Shown piece after piece: positions 48,390-60,480 of a stretch of 64,000 bases of DNA. The DNA lies in the NCBI GenBank assembly GCA_030141605.1, contig JAQGDQ010000797.1, forward strand, positions 30,787 to 94,786, read 5' to 3'. Positions within the stretch are counted from its first letter, which is position 1. Every line of letters starts with the position of its first letter. The stretch comes from Tubiluchus corallicola. Its lineage: Eukaryota; Priapulida; Priapulimorpha; Priapulimorphida; Tubiluchidae. Below the pieces are notes generated by a model that did no database searches, was not told where the DNA came from, and saw only the letters and a list, made by a program, of their open reading frames with translations. Made by a program: the position numbers and the translations under genes.

Positions 48390-48945
48390 AAAACAAGGAA
48401 ACTTTACTTTCAGCATATAAGGCTTACATAAGACCTTTGTTAGAATACTACAGACCAGTCTGGAATCCTGTAACTTTGACTGACTGTATTGAAAATGTCC
48501 AAAGATACTTCACTAGACGTTTGTGTAGAAGATGTAATACGAACTATACAGATTACTTTCATAGACTGCAAATTCTTAAGTTACAAGTTACTTGACTTTT
48601 TTGCGTACGCACCCCATTTTGGGCTTAGGGAACATAACTTTAAACTTTACATACACTACTGTAGACTGAATATTTGCAAATTCTCTTTTTGCAACAGAAT
48701 CGTAGATATTTGGAATTCTTTGACACAGTTAATGCCTCTAATGTTAAAGATTTTACATCGTTGTTAGAAAATGAGAATTCGTTTCAACATTGTAAATTTG
48801 ATCGTAATTTGTTAACAGAGAGCCACCTAAAAGTGCTCCGCCTGGGTGGCTTCTCCCTTTTCTCTTGTATTATATTGTAATACTATGTTGGAAAAAACAA
48901 ATCAAATCACGTCAAATTAAATCAAATCAGAGTCCCTCTTTTACT
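48390..48945 (+). pseudogene. LINE reverse transcriptase C-terminal region, frameshifted
   Basis: In one frame AYKAYIRPLLEYYRPVWNPV is followed by I-E-N-V-Q-R-Y-F-T-R-R-L (48412-48520), the thumb region of CR1/Jockey-like LINEs. After a frameshift come GLREHNFKLYIHYCRLN and FCNRIVDIWNSL (48620-48724). After a second shift VNASNVKDFTSLLEN follows. The 3' UTR ends in a CAAAT-type short repeat near 48900-48930. Clearly a dead copy. Confidence 0.88.
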
Positions 48946-49636
48946 TATCTCGCTCTACCACAGTGTCTACTCTACTGCATGCATGTCAACACGGTTATAA
49001 TTCGTCTAATCGAACAACCTTTCCTATATATGACACCTAGCAATAAGTTACATCGATTTTACAGGCTTCCTATACAAAATATAAGATACGACAGGATTCT
49101 AGCAAGCATCATATTTATAATTATGCGATGCGTCCTCAATTTGATAACATGACAGCGATTTCGTGCTCTGTTGCATGAGTCTATTGTTTAGCAAGTTTCT
49201 ACTGTGTCTTACGTTTCACATTAAAAGACTTGATGAAAATGGGGAGAGCGAAAATCGACACACTGACAAAAGGCGTTTAATAAAGCAGAACGACCCGTGC
49301 TTAACAAACCCTCTTAACAAACACGCTTAACAGAGTAGTATCAGGGAGGGAAAAATCGAGTCTGAAGGAGCCCAAAACGAATGCGAAAGTGAGTGAACGG
49401 CAATGAAGAAAGACACACAAGAGCGTTGAAAAAAGCGCAGTGAGATGAGATAAGGGAATAGGGGAATGAAATAGCTGAAGGGAAAAGGGTAGTTTGTAGA
49501 ATGAGTTGGGGAAGAAAGGTAATGAAATCAGTGGGTTTATAAACAAAGATCGAAATAGTGAAGGAAACACTGCAGTAACTACTTCCTTCATTCTGTGCAA
49601 GTGTAGACCGGTTTTTCATTTGTTCCTATTTTCTGG
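48946..49636. other. Intergenic, no gene recognised
   Basis: Frames on the minus strand here are unremarkable. Confidence 0.4.
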
Positions 49637-50095
<459 letters not shown>

Positions 50096-50244
50096 ATAAA
50101 GAGGGAAAGAGGGAGAGGAAAAATGGAGTGAGAGAATATTTCGTTCATTCATTCATATAAGATTTAAATTAGTACACCGAGTAGAATATGAAACAAATAG
50201 GAAAAGCAATGAGAAAAAGAGGGAAGATTGAGAAAGGGCCAAAT

Positions 50245-50420
50245 TGAATGATGGTGGTGGTAAGTCTTTTATTACGCATTTATTTGCAGGCTCAGCACAT
50301 CACTATTTAACTTTGAACTACATGAAAAAACTAGTGACACGCATAAATACCGTACACAAATACACAAAAAGATAAAAGCAGCTGTACAATATACCAAAGG
50401 ACTAAAAGAACAGGGCTGAA
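50245..50420 (-). mobile_element. LINE 3' end
   Basis: On the minus strand GAGCCTGCAAATAAATGCGT, TAATAAAAGACTTA and a CCACCATCA tail repeat the layout of the LINE end at 33830-33865 (GCCTGCAAAAAGAGG, TAATAAAGACTTA, ATC tail). The upstream limit is not visible. Confidence 0.6.
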
Positions 50421-52164
50421 AAAAGTCCACACGTTGGGTGAGATAAACTGCCTGAAAACATTAAAAACGATATTGAAAGCAAGACGGAGAGAAAAGCAGG
50501 CTCAAGAAATAAACACGAGCAACTGTCAGAAAAACAGCGAAACGAGATTAAACCAGACATTTATGTGGGCATAAACACGAGATTGCAAACAAAAAACGAT
50601 TTTGAAACTAGAAACAATTTTCTACTAAATTTAGCGCGCGAGTGGGAGACAAGCACTACTAATAATTAATTGTTCTTTCTCTTCTTGCTCGACTGTTTCG
50701 TCGGATCCCATTGCGTTTCAGACGAGAAACCTTTACGATAATTAAAATTGGCGGTCCGTAATCCCGCTCTTGCACAACTGATACATCACGTGACCTAATA
50801 GTCTCTTAATTGATGACAGTGACAGATTAAAACAACGCAAAGGACGGCGCAAACTGAGCATTTCATTTCGCTGCCATCTTAATTTAACGATAGGCAATGC
50901 TCGAGTTAAGTAATGTTGCTGTTTTCTTACGACCAAATTGAAACGAGGCAGTGAGGCTTGTTGGTAATTCCATGCGCTCTGGCGACCGTTAATTTACGAG
51001 CCACCAAGTATTTATTGGTTTGGACATGAGAGATGGTTATTGTGTGTGCGCAAGAGCAGTGTCAAGTGCATTAAAGCGCGCAGATGGTTGAAGTTGTATT
51101 CTTGTAGCATATCTCTAATGTGTCCCACCAATAGGAGGCGCAAAACCTTGCCCAAGATTTATGAAGTTCACAAATTTAAAATCTATTAAGTTCATTTGCA
51201 AGCTTATTAAAAAGAAGCATCAACCAATACTGCATTCACTTTCTTAGCAACAGATAATACCACCACACTAAGGTCCCGCTCATATAAGCCTACCATGACA
51301 TGCTATTTGAATCAATTCGCTTTTTGTCAGCTCATAATCATAGGCAGCGCGTATTCTAATTGCTTTAATTGAGACTAAGGAGATAAAAGGACAATGACAC
51401 GGTAGTAACCGTTCTGCGTCCATAATACTAACTGCGTAACACTGACGTTGTTACTAACAATGCCAACTCAGTTAGCCTCGTGTTCCATGTGCACGATTTT
51501 GTGCGTTGCAGTGCGGGGAAAAGTTAGTTCATTGTAGCTGCGTGACACTGTTTCCATGTGGGCGTGTCCGCTGGCATTTCCTCGCAGGCAGGAAAGACTC
51601 TCCAAGACCGACTTTTCTGTTAACGAGTTGGGTGAAAAGACACTCGCGCATGCTCAGACTGTGCAAATACCATAATCATGGCCAGCAGCAGGTTGGAAAT
51701 TTTGATGTTACGTCTCTAACGAAGACAGAGGAATCGTTTATTGCAATTAAGATTACTATCACTCAGTGATGAACGCAGGAGCCACAGGTTCTGGGCCCAT
51801 GACATACTCACGCAACGACAAGAGTTTGGAGCATAGTGTCACCTGGTACAGCGCTGTAACTGGACAGTCAGAAAAACCTCGAATATTTCCTTACCTTATC
51901 TCAGCAGAGAAGATGGAGTATGTACTCAGCTTCGTTGGATCTGATGACGTTCTAATTCTGCGATTCCACACACAACACACAACGATTCCGAAAACTTGCC
52001 AGTGTAGACGCACATATGGAAAGCGCGCCTTACCAACAGTGACAACAATGATAATGCCGAACACCACGAAAGTGATATGTCACAAATGCGAAGTTTGCAT
52101 CTATAGTTAAAAAAGATGAGTGAGATGGAATTCAGGAATTCATGATAATGTGGCTATGAATAGC
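50421..52164. other. Intergenic, no gene supported
   Basis: Two adjoining plus-strand frames of 87 and 114 codons (51506-51769 and 51766-52110) overlap by a few bases but show no domain, repeat or signal. Frames of this size are expected by chance in AT-rich DNA of this length. Confidence 0.4.
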
Positions 52165-52250
52165 GGAGTGGTCACGATATGTGCTTAGTTGCCGAAGTTA
52201 AGCAAAGTTGAACCTTATCAGTAAACAGGATACAGCTAAAAAAAATTGCA
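52165..52250 (+). pseudogene. Degenerate 5S-like fragment
   Basis: GCCGAAGTTAAGCAAAGTTG (52192-52211) followed by ATCAGTAAACAGGATA resembles the centre of 5S rRNA (ACCGAAGTTAAGCAACGT, then GTTAGTACTTGGATG). Short and heavily mutated. Confidence 0.4.
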
Positions 52251-52615
52251 CCTGGAGAGTTTTCTTCTGCGAGAGACCATTTTACAATTCTACCATGTTA
52301 GTATCTCATCTTAGAGGACTGACATTCTGGTCCCACCATAACCAGCTACTGTAGTAGAATACCTAGTAGAAGACTAACTGACTTTCTGATAAGGCGTATC
52401 AGAAAGCGAATTCGAATCGCATAGATTTTTTTTTACTTTCGAACTAGAATAAAACCGAATTTCAAGATTTTGAATCCGAATTGAATTAAATTTTAAAGAG
52501 CACGGTAATTTTAACGATTTTCAAATAAATTCTTGGATCATTAATAAAAGGCAATCTCGCAATGAACATGCATATTGCTTGATTTTGTAGTGCATTTAAA
52601 ACACTAATATTTGTT

Positions 52616-52735
52616 TAATACGGCCATATCACGTTGAAAACACTGGTTCTCGTCTGATCACCGAAGTTAAGCAACGTAGAGCCTGGTTAGTACTTTGATG
52701 TGTGACCGCCTAGGAATACCAGGTGCTGTAGGCTT
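52616..52735 (+). pseudogene. 5S rRNA-derived head of a SINE
   Basis: 120 bp colinear with metazoan 5S rRNA, from TACGGCCATATCACGTTGAA through GGTTCTCGTCTGATCACCGA, GTTAAGCAACGTAGAGCCTG and GTTAGTACTT to GGTGCTGTAGGC. The internal promoter region (box A, intermediate element, box C, about 52665-52712) is mostly kept, with changes such as TGATGTGTGACC where TGGATGGGTGACC is usual. Its first bases do not match 5S, and it continues into non-5S sequence without a T-run terminator, so it is the promoter head of a retroposon, not a ribosomal gene. Confidence 0.85.
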
Positions 52736-53204
52736 GCGGGATGCCCACACTGTATCTCGACACTAGGCGGAGGAGCTGCACAAGCAGCCAACGGCTAGAG
52801 GGTGGAGGAGCTCAAGTGACCCAACGGCCATGTGTAGAGGAGTCAATCAGGAGTGTAGCCCCAGCATGCTCACTGACTCCGGCAGCTGCTGCAGGCAACC
52901 AGGTGCCAAATGTATCGCTCCGCTTTCTTTTGGACTACACCAGGGGGGAAGAGAGGGTGTTCCTGTTGTCTGGGCAACTCAGGATCTCCATACACCTTGC
53001 CGAGGCGTGCGCCCTGAAGAGACCACTCCAGTGACAGAAACAACACGGGAGGCAGCAGTTATGAGTTATGGCTGTCTAACTATCGTTCAAGGATCGGATT
53101 GCTCAGCCACAGTCGACGCTGCAGCTCAATCAATGTAATCAATAACTGACTCTCTTGGCGCACACTCCATTGTCTTCCGAGACAGAAGGATGCCAACAAC
53201 AACA
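52619..53204 (+). mobile_element. 5S-headed SINE (SINE3-like), about 586 bp
   Basis: Flanked by perfect 10-bp duplications ATTTGTTTAA (52609-52618 and 53205-53214). The head is 5S-like, the body unrelated and GC-richer, the tail GATGCCAACAACAACA, a short CAA repeat suggesting mobilisation by a LINE with such a tail. RNA polymerase III transcription from the 5S promoter is inferred. The 97- and 102-codon frames inside are not credible. Confidence 0.85.
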
Positions 53205-53357
53205 ATTTGTTTAAACATTGCGCGCAGAAATGGCAGCTAAATTGTCCTGTTTCAAACGTTTCAGTGATAAAGAAGGTATCATGTATTTGAAACGGCGAAT
53301 TATTCGATTACACAATTTTAGATTAGAATTGAATTTGAACGTTCGATGCTCACCCCA

Positions 53358-53867
53358 AACAAGTAGTTCGATCACGATTGCGTGAGCACAACTGTATGGA
53401 TTATCAAGAGCAGGTCAAGAACCAGAGAAAACCTATATTTCACAAATCTAAATCTATATATTGAACGGGGCAGTGAAAATACTTTGTTTTATTACGCACA
53501 AGAATCCTAGCGCAGAATATGAATTTCTTTTAAATATGCAATGCCGTGTTTATGGTCAAGAAAGAACTGCGTCCTAAAGCCAAATATCAGTTATTTTCCC
53601 AGAATTCCCATCCATGTATGATATTGATTAGTTTCAGTATATTTTTAAACAAAACTAGAGGTGTGGAAATTAAAAAATTGTTAATTAACTATATTAATAA
53701 CATTTCAGTTACACGCGATTGTAAATTAAAAAGTGTTAATTTAAGTAAATAAATAAATTACTAAGAATTAATGCAAGCCATTCAATCTGCAGTGATGTAG
53801 TCCTACATGTAATTATATTCGTCATAGATTGCTTTTTCATCAACAACGCTTAAAAAGAGCCTCGTGT
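53358..53867. other. Intergenic, no gene recognised
   Basis: Nothing supported. Confidence 0.45.
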
Positions 53868-54060
53868 TTAGTTTAAACATAATTTATTTGGGATTGGTTC
53901 AGACAGTTTGAACAACATGATGTAGGAGCCCCGTGTTTATAGGAACGTGTTCCTGTACGCGTTGTTTACTTATGTTTGTGAATCGTTGTTCGTACTTATG
54001 TGTTTGTCAAATAAAGCATCTATTGTTACTGTTGTTGTTATTGTTGTTATTGTTGTTTGT

Positions 54061-54092
<32 letters not shown>

Positions 54093-54180
54093 TTGCTGTC
54101 GCTGTCGCTGTTGCTGTTGTTGTTGTTGTTGTTGTTGTTGTCGCTGTTGCTGCTGTTGCTGCTGCTGCTGTTGTTGTTGC

Positions 54181-54213
<33 letters not shown>

Positions 54214-54285
54214 CGCTGCTGTTGTTATCATTGTCATTGCCATTGTCATTATAGTTATCAATATCATTATCGTTATTATATTTTT
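53868..54285 (+). mobile_element. Element B fragment, then LINE-like end and (TTG)n/(TGC)n tract
   Basis: 53868-53930 matches 25925-25985 of element B (TTTAAACATAATTTATT, CAGACAGTTTGAACAACATGA). Then GTCAAATAAAGCATCTATTG leads straight into TTG repeats with TGC and TCG variants up to about 54230, and ATT/ATC words to 54280. The AATAAA next to a trinucleotide run looks like a LINE tail that expanded. Frames over the tract are artefacts. Confidence 0.6.
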
Positions 54286-54940
54286 TTCTTTCATATCGAA
54301 TACCTGACTAAAACAAAGACGAGATGAAGTTACTTCAAGAATTTGCTTTTTGCAGACAATATGAATACAGCTGAGTTTTCTGAAAATGCAATGCCCTGTC
54401 TTACACTAAACTCTCATTGATTGATTCGTCATCTTCACATTTCTCAATGGCTTTTGGCAACAGAATCAACACTAGATTAGGCAACCGACATCAAAGTCCA
54501 AATTTCATTCACAGTTTAGAAGACAACATCAAAGAGAATTCGGTCGGAAGTTTAACGCTATTTTGTTGCACGTTACCCACAATGCCCAGCAGGCAGCGGG
54601 TGATCTCAAGGAAAAATAGCAACATCGGGATTAAGAAACATTCAGTAGAATGAACTGGAAAGTTATGTCCGACAGCCCGAGCTAGATTAGGAAAGTAGAT
54701 TCAAGCCACTGTAAATTTCCGGGTCTCGTGATTAGACGAAATCTGGTGTCTGAAGAAGTGTGCCACCGGCTTCTAAGCAGCGAGCAACATTTCAGCTAAG
54801 ATTATGATTCGTACGATTAGACCATTTAAAATAAGAGATTACCGTGATTATTCAGTTCGCCAGAACCGTCAAACAGTTCACTTATTCTACAAACACGTGA
54901 GCTTATTTCTGTGAAACATTTTTGGATTGTGAACTAAAAC
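54286..54940. other. Intergenic, no gene recognised
   Basis: Nothing supported. Confidence 0.45.
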
Positions 54941-55192
54941 ACATAGACATAGACATAGACATAGACATAGACATAGACATAGACATAGACATAGACATAG
55001 ACATAGACATAGACATAGACATAGACATAGACATAGACATAGACATAGACATAGACATAGACATAGAACATTTATTTTCTTCAATTAGTTTAACATCAAA
55101 AGTTTTTTAAATATTAAGTAATTATAATCATGAAGCACGGCAGAGAAGGACCATAGGGTCATCTAGTCTCCTGCCCTTTCTTATAGATAGAT
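54941..55192 (-). mobile_element. CR1/L2-type LINE 3' end with 21-copy hexamer tail
   Basis: On the minus strand the sequence runs GGGCAGGAGACTAGATGACC, then CTATGGTCCTTCTCTGCCG, an AT-rich stretch, and AAATAAATGTT followed by (CTATGT)n. GGACTAGATGACC with GGTCC and TTC is the conserved 3'-end motif of vertebrate CR1/L2 LINEs. The hexamer occupies 54941-55066, exactly 126 bp or 21 perfect units. Confidence 0.75.
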
Positions 55193-55416
55193 TAGTATAT
55201 TAAAAATTAACGGTGATGCTGCAGATAACAAAGACAAAAGCAAATAAAAAATAATAATAATAAAAACAGTGTAAATGATACAAATTATCCAAAAAGAACT
55301 GAAAACAAAAAATAATAAACTGTAAAACATCTCTGTGTATGCGTTCTTTTTCATGACACGTTTGATGATGGTGACGATGATGATAATAACTACTGTGTTG
55401 ACAACGGAATGAGTTT

Positions 55417-55538
55417 ACAATTCCCCACACGATTTAGATACCCTAACCCAGACCCTAACCCTAGCCCTAACCCAACCCTAACCATAACCGTTATCCTAAT
55501 CCGGTTCACGAACTAATTTGTTTTGTGTGGGGAATTGT
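55417..55538. mobile_element. Short TIR element enclosing an interstitial telomere tract
   Basis: ACAATTCCCCACAC (55417-55430) is exactly inverted as GTGTGGGGAATTGT (55525-55538). Between them 55440-55490 is a degenerate CCCTAA array (ACCCTAACCC, CCCTAACCCTAGCCCTAAC). No target duplication recognised. Confidence 0.6.
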
Positions 55539-57191
55539 CAACTTAAACCTTGACAATTTATGTTACGCTAGATATGAGTGATTTAGGCTGTTTTTTAAGT
55601 AATCGGGTGAAACATTTTCGGATTCTCGCAAAAGCAATGTAAGAGTCCTTTCTAAGATAATAAAAACTACAAAGTAACTACCATTTCTATGCAACTTGTA
55701 GCCTTATTTCATTGTACACAAGGTAAGCATCAGACAATACTCATAACCGTTCCCAATGTAATAAATATGCTAGAAAATCTAACAAAATCTAACTCTAAAA
55801 TGTAAAATTGAGATTTGGTTGAACTTGTTGAACATCTTTATTTATCTAAGCTATCTAAATTGTTTTTGATATCCAAGTAGTATATGGCTACAGCAACAAT
55901 AAAAATGGCTTCTAGAGCGCCATCTACCGGCCGCGCATTGATTTAAACCGAACACGCACTTTATTACTTCTGTCCTTTGGCCAGCTATAGAATTACATAG
56001 CTTTCAGTCAATCTAATGATTTCATGGCATAATTACAGACTACTTGCTGCTGGCATTTCAACAAATGCCTTATTACTCGTTTCAGAAAACTAATGACGAT
56101 CATGTACCGAGGAACTGGGACATTTAGGAAGCTAGTTATTTCGCCAGAATGCCTGATGTAGTTGAGGGCAATGAAGAGTACAACTTACTCTATTACAGAA
56201 CTGGAGACCAGGTACTTGGCTTCGTTTCACTCTTTATCGAGTACAATGAACGATACAAACACTGAAATAGCAGAAAGGAGCAAAATTTGCAGTAAATTAT
56301 TTTTTTCACTAATAAATAATCACAAGCGGGTCACATTAGTATCTAAAAAATAGTTGTACGAACCTTATACAATAATAAATTGGCTATACATTGCCGTTTG
56401 ATATTTTAAGCAAAACAAAATTATGGTTTTTAGTTTTGAAAAGTTTCCAAAACTTGAAAGCAAATTTCTAATGCGTGTTTGCTGTCCATAGTAGTAGACA
56501 ATGCAGAAAAGTTCACACTGGCATATTTTTCTCTAATTCACTAGTTAATGTTCGTTAATGCGTGCTTTACGGTTTGTGTCTCTTCGAAATTAATGTAGCA
56601 AATAATAATAACTTTTTATATACTTTGGAACAATGTATGCAGGAATCCATCATTCAAAGACAGGGCCTATTTAGTATTGATGGTGTATATCTTGTGCCTT
56701 AGTTGTAGCTTGTCTGGACTTAGCTAATTATCAATAATGATCCTCCAAGCTGAGGTACTGAACCAGCAAATGTCTCAACCATGTTCTTCCATTCCGCGCA
56801 AAAGCATACTTCCTCACGGTGGTAAATAATTGGGACAAAATGGCAGGCAAAGTATCGCAGACGCGCCTTTTTATGACAATCATCCATCCATTTGCTCAAT
56901 CGGCTAAGTGTTGTGTTACTTTAGCTGCTAAGCAAACGCTGTGGCCACTCAGCCATTCCAACACAAACCTAAGCTAGCTGTATCTATATATTTCGTACTT
57001 ATAAGGACAATTAGGGCACCTACTTAATTTCCATGTGATATTTTGAAAGTGTATTCAGAACTATAGCACATCAGTCAAATAAGATTGTTGCTGCTGCTCC
57101 ATCATGTGGATTGCCTGGTTAAGCGTCAAAACCCAATTCCGGGCGGTATCGTAAGTAAACTTTGATTATTTATTTCGTGGAGCAAGAACGT
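55539..57191. other. Intergenic, no gene recognised
   Basis: No gene supported. Confidence 0.45.
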
Positions 57192-57199
57192 ATACGCAT

Positions 57200-57587
57200 T
57201 AGGGGTGAGCGTCGAACGTTCGATTTCCAACGTTCGAATCGAATTCAAACGAGTTTTTTTTGGTTCGAATTCGATTCGAACCTAAAACTATAGATTCGAA
57301 TAATTCAGCAAACACAACATGATGAAATTAGCATAATTTAGCTGTGATACGCATGCACAATTTTAAGCAAATTATTGGCGGTTTCACTGCAGAATAAAAT
57401 CGTGTAATATGCATGACGTTTGTAAGACTAATTTTTACTGGTGGTTCGAAACTTGTTCGAAAATCTTTCAATTTCAATTCGAATTCGTTTCTAATTCGAA
57501 ATACTGAAGTTCGGTTCGATTCGAATTCGAAACTCACAAATTCGATTCGATTCGAATTCGCTTTCTGGTAGAGAACGCTCACACCTA
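57200..57587. mobile_element. hAT MITE with TTCGAA-rich interior, 388 bp
   Basis: The termini TAGGGGTGAGCG and CGCTCACACCTA are inverted repeats (11 of 12). Identical octamers ATACGCAT flank it at 57192-57199 and 57588-57595, the duplication length of hAT elements. The interior is full of GATTCGAATTCGAA-type palindromic words on both sides of an AT-rich centre. No transposase. Confidence 0.88.
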
Positions 57588-57595
57588 ATACGCAT

Positions 57596-59040
57596 CAGAA
57601 GGTAGCTAAGACAGTGGTCGGTTCAGTGACTCACCTTAGAAGAATATCCTTGCTTGTGAGCCAAACTCTGATCACGCTACAGACACCTTGTTGAGTTGAT
57701 TTGGCTTTGAGTGCTGGATTCCGGCTTGCAGTGTTCCAGAGTGTATTCATTTCTTTTAAATTAAGTTTCCTATTGGTAATTTTAGAAATCAAACAAATCA
57801 GTCTCGTAAAGATGGAAAGAGAGCTGTTATTAAAACAGATTTGGACTCTTAAGTGATACCTGATTTAATCTGCCACAGTCAGTCACTCAGCAGTTATTTC
57901 TAAGCTAATTTAGGAAAATGATCAGATGATTGGTACGTCCCTAAGTCAAATTCAGGTTTATCTGCAACGTTCATATTGCCATTATTTCTATTTAACACCT
58001 TTAAATTTGACCTATTTGACAAATTTAACCTATATAACAAATCTACACCATTACTAATTAATTTTTAGTTGGTATTCTTTTACATTTTACAAACATTATA
58101 CAAAAATTTTAGTTGATAAGACCTTCACATTTATATTGTAAATTTTCTTTAAATTATTGCCTGGAAAATTTTCTTTGTTTTTGTAGACAAAATCAAGCTC
58201 TGATTCGAGAAGACAAAGCTGCTGCGCATGCCTAAGAACTCGTAACAAACAACAAGGTGTCGTCTGTATCTTGACAGGAAGCCTTCTTCTGGTGGGAGGC
58301 TTCGTGGGTTGCATTGCAGGAATGTACCACGTAACAGATTCAAGGCGAGTATGAATATGATATCAATACTACTGCAGTACAAATAATCATAAAATTGTTA
58401 TACTAAATTTAAAAGCCAAATTAATCAAAAGTATCAGGAAGTAATGGGCGTCAGGAAATGATTTCTTCTCCTGTACAGAAGAAATCGAAAAAAAATATAG
58501 AAATCAACAAAACCATGAGAACAAGCATTTAATTTTCGGAGAAGAATACTTATTTTGATATTAAATAAGGCCCATTGCGTTTTAGACAGTGTAGGTAGTT
58601 TTTGCCATTTTTTTATTTTTGACAAAAGGAAGCAGGGGGAATAATAAAAATACACATTAAATAAAAAATATCATAAACTCTATTTCTATGTTTATAATAT
58701 GTTTGTAAGTATGTCTGTTTGTACTGTAAAGCATATCTATTTGTGATAACTTTAATTGTAGCGTTGCTAATTTTTCGAACACCCTGTAGAAAGCGCAGAG
58801 GAACCCGAGAACGGAGAGCCTTTTACAAGTAGCGATAGCATCGTAGTGATAAACCTGTGCAGATTAAAATGTAATATGCCTCTTATAGACAAACACCTGA
58901 GCCAAGAAAAGGTAAAATGAGAAAAGATCGACACAGCAATGTAAAAAGAAAAACTGAAACAAACAAACAAACAATGCTATATTGCAACAATTGACCAACT
59001 ATCTATACTCTTATATTAATATTCTTGGTATCTTAATATA
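57596..59040. other. Intergenic, no gene recognised
   Basis: No gene supported. The right edge (about 59019-59035, TTATATTAATATTCTTGGTA) is already part of the composite array that follows. Confidence 0.45.
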
Positions 59041-59261
59041 TATACTAGCAAAGGCCCCGCAAAAGATTTTGCGTATAAATACACGTGTAATCAATAATAC
59101 GCGAACATTCTACCTAGTACTCATTTATAACACAAAGCCCGTAACATCCTGCCTACTGTTTGTTAGTTTGCCTGTAGCAGCTTTTTGCTGAATTAAAGCT
59201 ATAAGATTATAGACAGAGTACAATGGATGACGTCACTACAATGGCTTTGCGTCAGCAGTTT

Positions 59262-59795
59262 TCTAAGTGAAAATTGTCGAAAATAGAACATCCAATTAAC
59301 TCGTCGGTACTCCTCTCGGTGGACCTGCCCTAAAATATAGCCCACATCATCGTGTAGCCCCGTTCTTTCTCTTTGTAAAGAGCTATATATCTCCTTCCGA
59401 GAGTCCCACCAGGCGCCGCTAGAACGTTTTTTCCGCATGCTGTTTAATCAGAATTTCGAAAAAATCGCGAGTTGGGTCCGGAAAAACGCCCGTTGCGGGG
59501 CGCCGTGGCCCTCTCGCGAATTGTAAATAGGCCTATGACACCCATCGCTGAACGGGCTATCTATCCATACCCAGCACCACCCTCGGCCCATTCCCGTTCT
59601 CTACATCTCAGGCGTATAACTTTTGCAAAAAACGGCCGAAAAATGGCCATTTTTGGAGGTTTTTCGCCCCCCGTTCCTCGCGGTGGGCCCGATTCGAAAA
59701 ATAAACCCCCAATGAGACGACACTAGATCGAGACCTTTCGTTTGATATATAGATCGCCGCAAATGGTGCCGTTGTCTGGGCTGTAGCCTCGAATC
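59262..59795 (+). mobile_element. Repeat A copy in unit 1
   Basis: Same element as 7331-7861 in the opposite orientation, ending CTCGAATCT at a (TA)n run. High similarity throughout, including AAATGGCCATTTTTGGAGG. Confidence 0.85.
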
Positions 59796-59867
59796 TTATA
59801 TATATATATATACCAAGAATATTAATATACTAGCCAAACCCCACAAAAAGAATTTTGTGCACAAATC

Positions 59868-60480
59868 AACACACAACCCACACCACACCACTCCACCTCA
59901 TCACACCACACTGCACCACACCATACCACTCCACCTCATCGCACCACACAATACCACCACACTGCACTGCACCACACCATACCACCTACACACCACACTG
60001 CACCACACCATACCACTGCACCACCCACACAGCACACCACACCACCCACACCATAATACTCCACCACATCACACCGCACACCACACTGCTGCACCACACC
60101 ACACCACACCACCTACACCATACCATTCCACCACATCACACCACACCGCACCACACCATACCACTGCAGCACACCGCACCACCCACACACCACACCACAC
60201 CACCCACACCATACGACTCCACCACACTGCACCACACCATACCACTGCACCACACCACATCGCACCACCCACACACCACACCACACCACACCACCCACGC
60301 CATAATACTCCACCACATCACATCACACCGCACTGCACCACACCATAACACCACACTGCACCACAACACCCACCCACCCACACACCACGCCACCCACTCC
60401 ACACCACACCCCACACACCCTATCACCCCACCACACCATCCATAGCACAACACACAAAGCACACCACCACCACACCACAT
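59868..60480. repeat. CCACA-type minisatellite, unit 1
   Basis: Irregular repeats of CACCACACCA and CACCCACACC words with TAATACTCCACCACATCA spacers. Reads as TGTGG on the other strand. Confidence 0.92.

Larger units (their letters stand above)
52395..53357 (-). mobile_element. hAT MITE (TTCGAA family), copy 2, split by a SINE
   Basis: An inverted relative of the element at 57200-57587. The left part (52399-52617) matches AGAAAGCGAATTCGAATCG, ACATGCATATTGCTTGATTT and nearby blocks; the right part (53214-53357) matches CAGCTAAATTGT, then GAACGTTCGATGCTCACCCC. The outer left terminus is not recognisable. The interruption is the 5S-derived SINE. Confidence 0.75.

Noticed and set aside
51506-52110. 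Two adjoining frames of 87 and 114 codons as a small gene pair
   Set aside because: No domain, signal or splice evidence; a few frames of this length are expected by chance in 64 kb of AT-rich DNA.
52616-52735. Functional 5S rRNA gene
   Set aside because: Point changes, mismatched 5' end, no T-run terminator, and a 10-bp duplication enclosing a longer element show it is the head of a SINE.
53933-54327. Poly-Val, poly-Cys and poly-Leu frames
   Set aside because: TTG/TGC repeat read in three frames.
59857-60445. His/Thr/Pro-rich open frames up to 196 codons, and their counterparts in other units and on the other strand
   Set aside because: They are translations of the CCACA minisatellite, open in several frames at once.
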